Source: Mesorhizobium sp. NFR06
GTDB lineage: Bacteria > Pseudomonadota > Alphaproteobacteria > Rhizobiales > Rhizobiaceae
Assembly: GCF_900115245.1 (NCBI RefSeq)
Contig: NZ_FOVT01000001.1
Span: 124,001-188,000, forward strand
Direction: 5' to 3'
Length of the DNA: 64,000 nucleotides
The translations under genes and the position numbers were made by a program. The notes under the pieces were generated by a model. That model made no database searches. It had not been told where the DNA came from and saw only the letters and a program-made list of their open reading frames with translations. Positions within the stretch are counted from its first letter, which is position 1. Each line of letters starts with the position of its first letter. Of the stretch, positions 46,338-54,610 are shown one piece after another.

Positions 46338-48410
46338 TCAAGCCTCGCCGATGTCGATGATGATGTTGCCGTCGGTGTCCGAGCGCGCGTGGTCGCCGGG
46401 TTCGAGCACCGTCGTGGCGTCCATCTGCTCCAGGATCGCTGGCCCCTCGATGGCGGCGTCGAGCGGCAGCTTTTCGCGGTCATAGACCGGCGTGTCGTGC
46501 CAGGTGCCGTGATACCAGACAGGCCGGATCTCGCGCCGCGCCTCATCGAGCGTTGGCGCGCGCCCGGCCGGATCGATCAGCTTCGACAGGTCGATTTGCG
46601 GCCGCACGCCGGTGACCGACGTGTTGAGGTTGACGAGGTTGGCGCGGATCTCGGGCAGCTCGACCTTGAAGCGCGCGAAATAGGCTTTTTCGAACAGCTG
46701 CTGCAGCGTTTCTCGTGAAACCGATGAGGAGGGCAGCGGCACGTTGATGATATGCGTCTGGCCGACGAACTGCATGTCCGCCGAATGGGTGACGCGGATC
46801 GCATCCGGTTTCACCGCCTCCTTGGCAATCAGCGCCTCGCCTTCGTTTCGGTGCCGTTCCAACACCTCGCGAAGCTTGGCTTCGTCGAGATTTGCGACCG
46901 GTTGGTTGATCGTGTTGACGAAGTCGTGCCTGAGGTCGGCGACGACGCAGCCGAGCGCATTGGTGATGCCAGGCCGCGCCGGCACCAGTACCCGGGGCAG
47001 GCCGAGCTCGCGGGCGAGCGCCGTCGCATGCAACGGGCCTGCACCGCCGAACGCGAACAGCGCGAAATCGCGGGGGTCGTGGCCGCGCGAGACCGAAACC
47101 ATGCGGATGGCGCCCGCCATCTTCATGTTGCCGAGTCTCAAGATTGCGCCGGCCGCCTCGACGCCGGAGAGGCCGGTGCGCTTGCCAATCTTGTCCTCGA
47201 AGATCGAGGTCACGTGCTCGACCGTCACCGGGTTGTCCACGGCCAGCAGCTTCTTCGGCGCCAGTCGGCCCAGCACCAGATTGGCATCGGTGATGGTCGG
47301 CTCGCTGCCGCCGCGCCCATAGCAGATCGGGCCGGGATTGGCGCCGGCGCTTTCCGGGCCGATCTGGATCAGCCCGGCAGCGTCGACGCGCGCGATCGAG
47401 CCGCCGCCGGCGCCGACCGTGTGCACCGCCACCATCGGCACGTGGATCGGCATCGCATATTCGATCTCGATCTCGTTCGACACGGCGGGCTCGGCGTTGC
47501 GGATCAGCGCCACGTCGGTCGAGGTGCCGCCCATGTCGTAGGTGACGAGATTGCCGAAGCCGGCGCGTTTTCCCGTGTAGGCGGCGGCGATCACGCCCGA
47601 GGCCGGCCCGGACATCACCGTCTTCGCCGATTCCCGCGTCACGAAGCGGGCCGAGATCATGCCGCCATTGCCGTTCATGATCAGGAAGTCGCGGGCGTAA
47701 CCTTTTGCGCCGAGCTCCTTGCGCAGCCGCTCGACATAGCGCTCCAGGATCGGCTGAACCGAGGCGTTGACCGCCGCCGTCACCCCGCGCTCGAACTCGC
47801 GCGCCTCCGAAAGCAGCGCGTGGCCGGTGGTGATGTGGCCGTTCGGCCAAAGCTCCGCCGCGATCTCGGCGGCGCGCCGCTCATGCCAGGGGTTGGCGTA
47901 GGCATGCAGGAAATGGATGACGAGCGACTCGCAGCCGGCGGCGAGCAGCCGCTTCACCGCATCGCGCATCTCGGCCTCGTCGAGCGGGATGCGGACGGCG
48001 CCAGAGGCCTCGACGCGCTCCGAAACCTCGAGCCGCAGATCGCGCGGAATGACCGGCACGAAGGTGCCCGTCATGCCATAGGCCTGCGGCCTCGTGCGGC
48101 GGCCAAGCTCGATCACGTCGCGGAAGCCGCGCGTGGTGATCATGCCGGTCCTGGCAAGGCGTCGCTCCAGCACGGCGTTGGTGGTGGTGGTCGTGCCGTG
48201 CACGATGAGGTCGATGCCGTCGATCGGAAAACCGGTCGCGCCGAGCGCGGCGACCACGCCGAAGGCCTGGTTCTCCACCGTCGTCGGCGTCTTGGCGATA
48301 TGGACCTTGCCGCCGTCCTTGCCGTCGATCAGAAGCAGGTCGGTGAAGGTGCCGCCGACGTCGATGCCGGCGACGACACTTCCCGCCGTCGCCGAAAATT
48401 TCTCATTCAT
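46338..48410 (-). CDS. hyuA: Hydantoinase A / 5-oxoprolinase-type ATPase subunit
   Basis: A 690-residue HyuA protein of the ASKHA ATPase fold. The N-terminal phosphate loop is VVAGIDVGGTFTDLLLID, with HGTTTTTNAVLERR, NGNGGMIS and TYDMGGTSTDVALI as further nucleotide-site motifs. It provides ATP-driven activation for HyuB, encoded next. Its start is divergent from the ferredoxin-NADP reductase gene, and the shared gap holds operator-like site 2. The substrate is unknown; N-methylhydantoin, oxoproline or the proposed nicotinate-derived lactam are possible. Confidence 0.9.
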   Translation of the reverse strand: MNEKFSATAGSVVAGIDVGGTFTDLLLIDGKDGGKVHIAKTPTTVENQAFGVVAALGATGFPIDGIDLIVHGTTTTTNAVLERRLARTGMITTRGFRDVIELGRRTRPQAYGMTGTFVPVIPRDLRLEVSERVEASGAVRIPLDEAEMRDAVKRLLAAGCESLVIHFLHAYANPWHERRAAEIAAELWPNGHITTGHALLSEAREFERGVTAAVNASVQPILERYVERLRKELGAKGYARDFLIMNGNGGMISARFVTRESAKTVMSGPASGVIAAAYTGKRAGFGNLVTYDMGGTSTDVALIRNAEPAVSNEIEIEYAMPIHVPMVAVHTVGAGGGSIARVDAAGLIQIGPESAGANPGPICYGRGGSEPTITDANLVLGRLAPKKLLAVDNPVTVEHVTSIFEDKIGKRTGLSGVEAAGAILRLGNMKMAGAIRMVSVSRGHDPRDFALFAFGGAGPLHATALARELGLPRVLVPARPGITNALGCVVADLRHDFVNTINQPVANLDEAKLREVLERHRNEGEALIAKEAVKPDAIRVTHSADMQFVGQTHIINVPLPSSSVSRETLQQLFEKAYFARFKVELPEIRANLVNLNTSVTGVRPQIDLSKLIDPAGRAPTLDEARREIRPVWYHGTWHDTPVYDREKLPLDAAIEGPAILEQMDATTVLEPGDHARSDTDGNIIIDIGEA

Positions 48411-48486
48411 TGCCGAAACCCGAAATGCCAGGACTACGGATATGCCTCGGTTTGGAAAGGCGTTTTACGCTGCCATCTTGACGCAA

Positions 48487-48507
48487 ATATCATTTGTATA
48501 CTAATAA
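48487..48507. promoter_or_regulatory. Operator-like palindrome, site 2 (hyuA / fpr divergent promoter)
   Basis: Core ATTTGTATACTAAT at 48492-48505 is a dyad centred on GTATAC. Over 21 bases it differs from site 1 at only three positions. It lies 77 bases from the hyuA ATG and about 124 from the fpr ATG. A TTGACG at 48478-48483 sits just upstream on the plus strand and could be a -35 box for fpr. Confidence 0.7.
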
Positions 48508-48630
48508 ATTCGGGACACAAGAGCTTACCGCTTGGCAGTGTGCAGGGAGCACGCCGGAACCTGACCGTTCGGGCGCGCAGGACAAAGTTTGGCGCCAGCG
48601 TCTCGCGTCCGCGCCGGAAAGTTGGGTTTG

Positions 48631-49458
48631 ATGAACACGACATCCGCGTTGAACGTCGCCGGCGCAAGGCCGCTGCAGTTCCCGATCCCGGCCAATGTCT
48701 ATGCCGAGACCGTGGTGTCGGTGAAGCATTATACCGACCGGCTGTTCTCCTTCCGCATCACCCGTCCGCAGTCGCTGCGCTTTCGCTCCGGCGAATTCGT
48801 CATGATCGGCCTGCCCAATGCCGAAAAGCCGATCTTCCGCGCCTATTCCGTTGCCAGCCCCGCCTGGGACGACGAGCTCGAATTCTTCTCGATCAAGGTG
48901 CCGGATGGCCCGCTGACCTCCGAGCTGCAGAAGATCCAGGTCGGCGACACCGTCATCATGCGCCAGAAGTCGACCGGCACCCTGGTGCTCGACGCGCTGA
49001 CGCCTGCCAAGCGCGTGGTCATGATCTCGACCGGCACCGGCATCGCGCCCTTCGCCAGCCTGCTGCGCGACCCCGACACCTACGAGAAGTTCGACGAGGT
49101 CATCCTCACCCACACCTGCCGCGACAATGCCGAGCTCACCTATGGCCAGGAACTGGTGGCGGCGCTCGAGAGCGACCCGCTGATCGGCGAGCTGACCGGC
49201 GGCCGCGTCACGCTCTACAATTCGACGACCCGCGAGGAGTCGGCGCGCATGGGCCGCATCACCGCGCTGATCGGCTCGGGCAAGTTCTATTCCGACCTGG
49301 GCATCGACAGGCTCAACCCCGAGACCGACCGCATCATGATCTGCGGCTCGATGCACATGCTGAAGGACGTCAAGGAGCTCGCCGAGAGCCTCGGCTTCCA
49401 GGAAGGCTCGCTCAGCCATCCGGCGAGCTTCGTCGTCGAGCGCGCCTTCGTCGGCTGA
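48631..49458 (+). CDS. fpr: Ferredoxin-NADP reductase
   Basis: A 275-residue flavoprotein. The FAD motif is FRAYSVASP, and the NADP region is MISTGTGIAPFASLLRDP with a terminal VVERAFVG tail. It is of the bacterial subclass I type seen in rhizobia and passes electrons between NADPH and ferredoxin or flavodoxin. ATG 48631 begins family-like sequence. It is divergent from hyuA across the shared operator. In most genomes it is a general redox enzyme; here it could supply reduced ferredoxin for the reductase-like protein. Confidence 0.9.
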   Translation: MNTTSALNVAGARPLQFPIPANVYAETVVSVKHYTDRLFSFRITRPQSLRFRSGEFVMIGLPNAEKPIFRAYSVASPAWDDELEFFSIKVPDGPLTSELQKIQVGDTVIMRQKSTGTLVLDALTPAKRVVMISTGTGIAPFASLLRDPDTYEKFDEVILTHTCRDNAELTYGQELVAALESDPLIGELTGGRVTLYNSTTREESARMGRITALIGSGKFYSDLGIDRLNPETDRIMICGSMHMLKDVKELAESLGFQEGSLSHPASFVVERAFVG

Positions 49459-49517
49459 GGCGCATCGCAGCCCGCCAGCTCTGTTGAAGCGTCTGAGATT
49501 AGCCACGACATTCGCGC

Positions 49518-49707
49518 TTCGTCATTCTAGGGCGGAGCAAGGAGCGGAGCGACGCGCGCAGACCCTAGAATCCATGCCGTTACGCTAAGGCGTTGCGGGG
49601 GTTACAGAATTCCGCACCGTTGCACTCCGCGGCAGAGGTCACGGCATGGATACTCGGGTCAAGCCCGAGTATGACGAAGGGATGGGCGTTTCGGCCAATC
49701 TCCAACA
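49518..49707. repeat. Family C intergenic repeat, copy 2
   Basis: Begins TCATTCTAGGGCGGAGCAAG and ends CGGCCAATCTCCAA. It contains a perfect 9-bp hairpin ATACTCGGG (49650-49658)/CCCGAGTAT (49664-49672) and a longer dyad CATTCTAGGG/CCCTAGAAT. It occupies most of the gap between fpr and deoC and may terminate fpr transcripts. Confidence 0.75.
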
Positions 49708-49732
49708 CCGGGAGCGCCCACTCAGCATTATG

Positions 49733-49752
49733 TTTTGACCATACGGTCAAAA
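49733..49752. promoter_or_regulatory. Perfect palindrome upstream of deoC (TetR-type operator)
   Basis: TTTTGACCATACGGTCAAAA has perfect 8-base arms around ATAC. It lies 107 bases before the deoC ATG at 49859. Spacing and symmetry resemble TetR-family operators. No TetR gene is in the window, so the regulator must be encoded elsewhere. TTTGAC within it could also overlap a -35 box. Confidence 0.65.
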
Positions 49753-49858
49753 ATCTACTGCCTCGACGGCCTTTTTCGGCTATGAGCCTTTGAAAGACTC
49801 GTGAAGCCTCGCTTCGCGGGTTATCTTCGGCTGAGGTCGCAGAGTGAAAGGGCAGGAG

Positions 49859-50911
49859 ATGAGCACGATCCGCGAGGCCGGCGCAGGCGCCGGCGCGTCC
49901 AAGGTTATGCCGCTGCCGGCGCGCGCCGCCGCCAACACGCCGATGCCGCTGGAGCATGGCATTGCCCGCAACCCCGGCATGAAGCTTGATCTAGGCTTCC
50001 TGGAATCGGTGCGCAGCGTCAACCGTTCGGCGCTCGAGCGCCGTGTCGCGACGCTCACCAAGCGGCGCTCGATCAAGGCCGACAACCAGGCCGCCTGGCT
50101 GCTGCGCGCCATTGCCTGCATGGACCTCACCACGCTGAACTCCAACGACACGGACGAGCGCGTGCGCCGGCTCTGCGCCAAGGCGATCAATCCGTTGCGC
50201 CGCGACATCGTCGAGGGTCTCGGCATAGCCGGTGAAACCATTCGCCCGGCGGCGGTCTGCGTCTACCATCCCTTCGTGGCCACCGCGGTCGACGCCGTGC
50301 GCGGCACCGGCATCCACGTCGCCGCCGTCTCGACAGCCTTCCCGCATGGCCTTGCGCCGCTGTCGACCCGGCTGCAGGAGATCGAAGCCTCGGTGAAGGA
50401 CGGCGCCGACGAGATCGACGTCGTCATTCCGCGCGGCCTGGTTTACGGCGCCAAATGGCGCGAGCTGTTCAACGAGATTGTCGCTATGCGAGCCGCCTGC
50501 GGCGATGCGCATCTGAAAGTCATCCTCGGCACCGGCGACCTCGCCACTTTGCGCAATGTCATGCTGGCCTCGATGGTGGCGATGATGGCCGGCGCCGATT
50601 TCATCAAGACCTCGACCGGCAAAGAAAGCGTCAACGCCACGCTTCCCGTCGGCCTCGCCATGGTGCGCGCCATCCGCGCCTATTTCGAGGAGACCGGCTA
50701 CCTGATCGGCTTCAAGCCGGCCGGCGGCATCTCCACCGCCAAGGTCTCGCTCGACTGGCTGGTGCTGATGAAGGAAGAGCTCGGCCGGCCGTGGCTCGAA
50801 CCGGACCTGTTCCGCTTCGGCGCGTCGAGCCTGCTTACCGACATCGAGCGACAGCTCGAGCATCATTTGACCGGGCATTACTCGGCCAACCACCGCCACG
50901 CGATGGCTTGA
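49859..50911 (+). CDS. deoC: Deoxyribose-phosphate aldolase
   Basis: A 350-residue class I aldolase that splits 2-deoxyribose 5-phosphate into glyceraldehyde 3-phosphate and acetaldehyde. Landmarks are MDLTTLNSNDTDERVRRLC, VCVYHPFVATAV, the DGADEIDVVIPRG strand, the Schiff-base Lys250 in FIKTSTGKES and GFKPAGGIS. It is about 100 residues longer than the E. coli enzyme, mostly an N-terminal extension, as in animal and many alphaproteobacterial forms. ATG 49859 or the in-frame GTG 49844 could start it. The acetaldehyde is presumably handled by the dehydrogenase encoded next. Confidence 0.93.
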   Translation: MSTIREAGAGAGASKVMPLPARAAANTPMPLEHGIARNPGMKLDLGFLESVRSVNRSALERRVATLTKRRSIKADNQAAWLLRAIACMDLTTLNSNDTDERVRRLCAKAINPLRRDIVEGLGIAGETIRPAAVCVYHPFVATAVDAVRGTGIHVAAVSTAFPHGLAPLSTRLQEIEASVKDGADEIDVVIPRGLVYGAKWRELFNEIVAMRAACGDAHLKVILGTGDLATLRNVMLASMVAMMAGADFIKTSTGKESVNATLPVGLAMVRAIRAYFEETGYLIGFKPAGGISTAKVSLDWLVLMKEELGRPWLEPDLFRFGASSLLTDIERQLEHHLTGHYSANHRHAMA

Positions 50912-50937
50912 AGGGCGAGTGAAGGCCTTGAGCGCCG

Positions 50938-51114
50938 AGTTCCTTCGCGCCCCCCTCTGTCCTGCCGGACATCTCCCCCACTTGTGGGGAGATTGGCTGT
51001 CATCGACGATTTCGCCAGTCGCAGACGTTGCAGGACTGCAGCCAGCGGGCGCGAAGGCTAATCTCCCCCCTTGTGGGGGAGATGTCCGGCAGGACAGAGG
51101 GGGGCGCGAAGGAA
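50938..51114. repeat. Family B long inverted repeat, copy 2
   Basis: Closely matches 28294-28467: TTCCTTCGCGCCCCCCTCTG at the left, its near reverse complement at the right, and CATCTCCCCCAC/GTGGGGGAGATG inner arms. The middle (about 50990-51060) differs between copies. It sits between deoC and the aldehyde dehydrogenase, 32 bases before the latter. Confidence 0.85.
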
Positions 51115-51145
51115 TGCCTCCCAGGACAATTATGCGGAGCTGCCC

Positions 51146-53521
51146 ATGAACATCCTCGAACGCTATCACGCCATGGAATACGGTCCGGCGCCGGAAGCCC
51201 GCAACGAGGCCGATGCCTGGCTTGCCGGTCGCGACTTTTCGAAAGCGCTGTTCATCGATGGCGCCTGGAAGGCTGCGGCAAGCGGCAAGACCTTTGACAC
51301 CAGCGAGCCGTCCTCCGGCAAGCTGCTCGCCAAGGTCTCGGATGCCGGCGCCGCCGACATCGATGCCGCGGTCGCGGCCGCCGCCAAGGCGCTGCCGAAA
51401 TGGTCGGCGTCCTCAGGGTACGCGAGAGCAAAAGTGCTTTACGCCATCGGCCGCGCCATGCAGCGCCACCAGCGCCTGTTCGCGGTGCTGGAATCGATCG
51501 ACAACGGCAAGCCGATCCGCGAGAGCCGCGACATCGACGTGCCGCTGGCGATCCGCCATTTCATCCACCATGCCGGCTGGGCGCAGACGTTGGAAAAGGA
51601 CTTTCCCGATCACAAGCCGGTCGGCGTCGTCGGCCAGGTCATCCCGTGGAACTTCCCGCTGCTGATGCTGGCCTGGAAGATCGCGCCGGCCTTGGCTGCC
51701 GGCTGCACGGTGGTGCTGAAGCCGGCCGAGTTCACGCCGCTCACCGCCATCCTGTTCGCCGAGATCTGCGAGCGAGCCGGCGTGCCGAAAGGCGTCGTCA
51801 ACATCGTCCAGGGCGGTCCTGAGGCTGGTGCGGCCATCGTCAATCATCCCGGTGTCCAGAAGATCGCCTTCACCGGCTCTTCCGAGGTCGGCAAGATCAT
51901 CCGCAAGGCGACGGCCGGCTCGGGCAAGAAACTGTCGCTGGAGCTCGGCGGCAAATCGGCCTTCATCGTCTTCGAGGACGCCGATCTCGACAGCGCCGTC
52001 GAAGGGCTGGTCGACGGCATCTGGTTCAACCAGGGCCAGGTCTGCTGCGCCGGCTCGCGCTTGTTGGTGCAGGAAGGCATAGCGGAAGCCTTCATCGCCA
52101 AGGTCAAGGTCAGGATGGGCCGGCTGCGTGTCGGCAGCCCGCTCGACAAGAACACCGATATCGGTCCGCTGGTCGACTTGACCCAGCTCGACCGCGTCAA
52201 GGGCCTGATCGCGGAGGGCGCGAAACAGGGCGCGGTCTGCTGGCAGCCGGACGCCCCCTTGCCGGCAACCGGCTACTATCATCTGCCGACGCTCGCAACA
52301 GGTGTTTCGCCGGCTAACATTCTGGCGCAGGAAGAAGTCTTCGGTCCGGTGCTGGCGACGATGAGCTTCCGCAACACCGAGGAAGCGATCGAACTGGCCA
52401 ACAACACGCGCTACGGCCTCGCCGCTTCGGTGTGGAGCGAAAACGTCAACCTTGCTCTGCACGTCGCGCCGCAATTGAAGGCCGGCGTCGTCTGGGTCAA
52501 CGGCACCAACATGTTCGACGCCGCCTGCGGCTTCGGCGGCTACCGCGAAAGCGGCTTCGGCCGCGAAGGCGGCCGCGAAGGCATGTTTGAATATCTGGCG
52601 GTCAAGCTGCCCGTCGGCCCGGTCATCAAGCCGGCCGCGGGCGGTTCTGCCCAGCCGGTCGAGCAGGCTGACGGCACGGCGATCGACCGCACCGCGAAGC
52701 TGTTCATCGGCGGCAAGCAGGTGCGGCCGGACGGCAATTATTCGCTGGCTGTTGCCACGGCCAAGGGCAAGCTTGCCGGTGAGGTCGGGCTCGGCAACCG
52801 CAAGGACATCCGTGATGCGGTCGCCGCTGCTCGTGCGTGCAAAGCCTGGCCGGACGCAACGGCCTACAACCGCAGCCAGGTGCTCTATTATCTGGCCGAA
52901 AACCTGTCCGGCCGGGCCGGCGAATTCGCCGACCGCCTCGTCCAGCTCACCGGCGTCACCGCGAAAGCCGCACGAGAGGAAGTCGAACTCTCCATCGAGC
53001 GGCTGTTCCTCTATGCCGGCCTCGCTGACAAGTTCGAAGGCCGCGTCCACCAGCCGCCGGCTCGGGCCGTCACTCTGGCGCTGCACGAGCCTGTCGGTGT
53101 CGTCGGCATCGTCGCGCCCGACAATCAGCCGCTGCTCGGTTTCATCTCGCTGGCGGTGCCGGCGCTCGCCATGGGCAACACCGTGGTCGCCGTCCCGTCG
53201 GAACGTCACCCGCTGCTCGCCACCGATCTCTATCAAGTGATCGAATATTCGGACCTTCCGGCCGGCGCCATAAACATCGTCACCGGCCGCACCGCGGAAC
53301 TTGCCGGTGTGCTGGCCAAACATGACGACGTCGACGGGCTCTGGGTCTTCGCCGATGCCGACACCTGCGCCAAGGCCGAAGCCGACTCCGTCGGCAACTT
53401 GAAGCGCGTGTGGACCGGCAATGGCCACAGCCTCGACTGGGCGTCGAGTGAAGCCGCCGGCGAGGCCTTCCTCCGCCGCGCCATCGAGGTCAAGAATGTC
53501 TGGGTTCCGTACGGCGACTGA
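51146..53521 (+). CDS. Two-domain aldehyde dehydrogenase (ALDH16-like)
   Basis: A 791-residue protein. The N-terminal ALDH unit (1-490) has PWNFPLLMLAWKIAPALAAG, the general base Glu266 (LELGGKS) and active-site cysteines 300-301 (NQGQVCCAGS). A second ALDH-like unit (about 520-791) has EPVGVVGIVAPDNQPLLGF but no catalytic cysteine or glutamate, so it is probably structural, as in ALDH16. It oxidises an aldehyde to an acid with NAD(P); next to deoC, acetaldehyde is a likely substrate. The frame is open upstream through the repeat, but family residues start at this ATG. Confidence 0.88.
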   Translation: MNILERYHAMEYGPAPEARNEADAWLAGRDFSKALFIDGAWKAAASGKTFDTSEPSSGKLLAKVSDAGAADIDAAVAAAAKALPKWSASSGYARAKVLYAIGRAMQRHQRLFAVLESIDNGKPIRESRDIDVPLAIRHFIHHAGWAQTLEKDFPDHKPVGVVGQVIPWNFPLLMLAWKIAPALAAGCTVVLKPAEFTPLTAILFAEICERAGVPKGVVNIVQGGPEAGAAIVNHPGVQKIAFTGSSEVGKIIRKATAGSGKKLSLELGGKSAFIVFEDADLDSAVEGLVDGIWFNQGQVCCAGSRLLVQEGIAEAFIAKVKVRMGRLRVGSPLDKNTDIGPLVDLTQLDRVKGLIAEGAKQGAVCWQPDAPLPATGYYHLPTLATGVSPANILAQEEVFGPVLATMSFRNTEEAIELANNTRYGLAASVWSENVNLALHVAPQLKAGVVWVNGTNMFDAACGFGGYRESGFGREGGREGMFEYLAVKLPVGPVIKPAAGGSAQPVEQADGTAIDRTAKLFIGGKQVRPDGNYSLAVATAKGKLAGEVGLGNRKDIRDAVAAARACKAWPDATAYNRSQVLYYLAENLSGRAGEFADRLVQLTGVTAKAAREEVELSIERLFLYAGLADKFEGRVHQPPARAVTLALHEPVGVVGIVAPDNQPLLGFISLAVPALAMGNTVVAVPSERHPLLATDLYQVIEYSDLPAGAINIVTGRTAELAGVLAKHDDVDGLWVFADADTCAKAEADSVGNLKRVWTGNGHSLDWASSEAAGEAFLRRAIEVKNVWVPYGD

Positions 53522-53707
53522 CGCTCGGAGCCCGTATCGCAACGGTGTTCCGTTCGGGCTTGACGCTTGCCGCGGTGTTCTTTAACGAGAAAAAACATCT
53601 TTATCTGTGAAGCGGCGGCGCAGACCGCACGAGGCTGGCCATCTGGCGCATGACGCCGCAGCCGGCCATCGATAAGGCGGGCGGACCAGGCAGGCGAGGA
53701 GAAAAGC

Positions 53708-54439
53708 ATGGCGGATCTGGCAGGCAAAGTCGTTGTGGTCACCGCCGCGGCACAAGGCATCGGCCGGGCCAGTTCGCTGGCCTTCGCCAAGGCGGGCGCC
53801 GTCGTTCACGCCACCGACATCAACGAGCCGCTCCTGGCCGAGCTCGGCAAGACGCCGGGGATCAAGACGCGCAGGCTCGACGTGCTGAACGACGCGGCCG
53901 TCGCCTCGGCCTTTGCCGAGATCGGCCCGGTCGATGTCCTTTTCAACTGCGCCGGCTTCGTCCATGGCGGCTCGATCCTCGAAATGAAGGACGAGGAGCT
54001 CGATTTCGCGCTCAACCTCAATGTCCGCTCGATGATCCGCACCATCCGCGCCGTGCTGCCCGGCATGCTGGAGCGCGGCGACGGTTCGATCATCAACATG
54101 GCCTCGCTGGCGAGCTCGCAGAAAGGCGTGCCGAGCCGTTTCGTCTACGGGCTGACCAAGGCGGCGGTCGTCGGCCTGACCAAGGCGGTCGCCGCCGACT
54201 ATGTCGCCAAAGGCATTCGCTGCAATGCCATCTGCCCGGGCACCGTCGAGAGCCCGTCGCTGCAGGACCGCATGCATGCCCAGGGCGATTATGAGGCGGC
54301 GCGCGCGGCCTTCATCGCCCGCCAGCCGATGGGCCGGCTCGGCACGCCGGAAGAGATCGCCGATCTCGCCGTCTACCTGGCGGGTGCGACCTACACCTCT
54401 GGGCAGGCCTATAACATCGACGGCGGCTGGTCGATCTGA
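53708..54439 (+). CDS. Short-chain dehydrogenase (2-keto-3-deoxy-L-fuconate dehydrogenase-like)
   Basis: A 243-residue classical SDR. The NAD site is VTAAAQGIGRAS with Asp37 favouring NAD over NADP, the NCAG motif is at 80-83, and the catalytic serine lies in NMASLASS with Tyr147 and Lys151 (YGLTK). Proteins of this type, next to a fumarylacetoacetate-hydrolase-like gene, are known in the oxidative L-fucose/L-rhamnose route, where they oxidise the keto-deoxy acid. No sugar dehydrogenase, lactonase or dehydratase is nearby, so the pathway assignment is tentative. Confidence 0.85.
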   Translation: MADLAGKVVVVTAAAQGIGRASSLAFAKAGAVVHATDINEPLLAELGKTPGIKTRRLDVLNDAAVASAFAEIGPVDVLFNCAGFVHGGSILEMKDEELDFALNLNVRSMIRTIRAVLPGMLERGDGSIINMASLASSQKGVPSRFVYGLTKAAVVGLTKAVAADYVAKGIRCNAICPGTVESPSLQDRMHAQGDYEAARAAFIARQPMGRLGTPEEIADLAVYLAGATYTSGQAYNIDGGWSI

Positions 54440-54610
54440 CGGCAGGCCGGCAAGAGCTGCCGGCGATCGGATCGAAGCGTCTGAAAATCTCGCTGATCGG
54501 ATGGCCATAAGGGTGGGACTTGCTTGCAGCGGACGGGGTCGACGACTAGGGTCCGCTGGCTTTGACGGGAATTTGCAAACGGCCATTGGCCGCAAGGTGG
54601 AGAAGTTGAC

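Noticed and set aside
46752..49487. Very long open frame (about 900 codons) on the plus strand over hyuA and fpr
   Set aside because: Its residues are rich in Arg, Ala, Asp and His with no domain pattern, and it lies antisense to hyuA, which has clear motifs. It is an artefact of high GC content.
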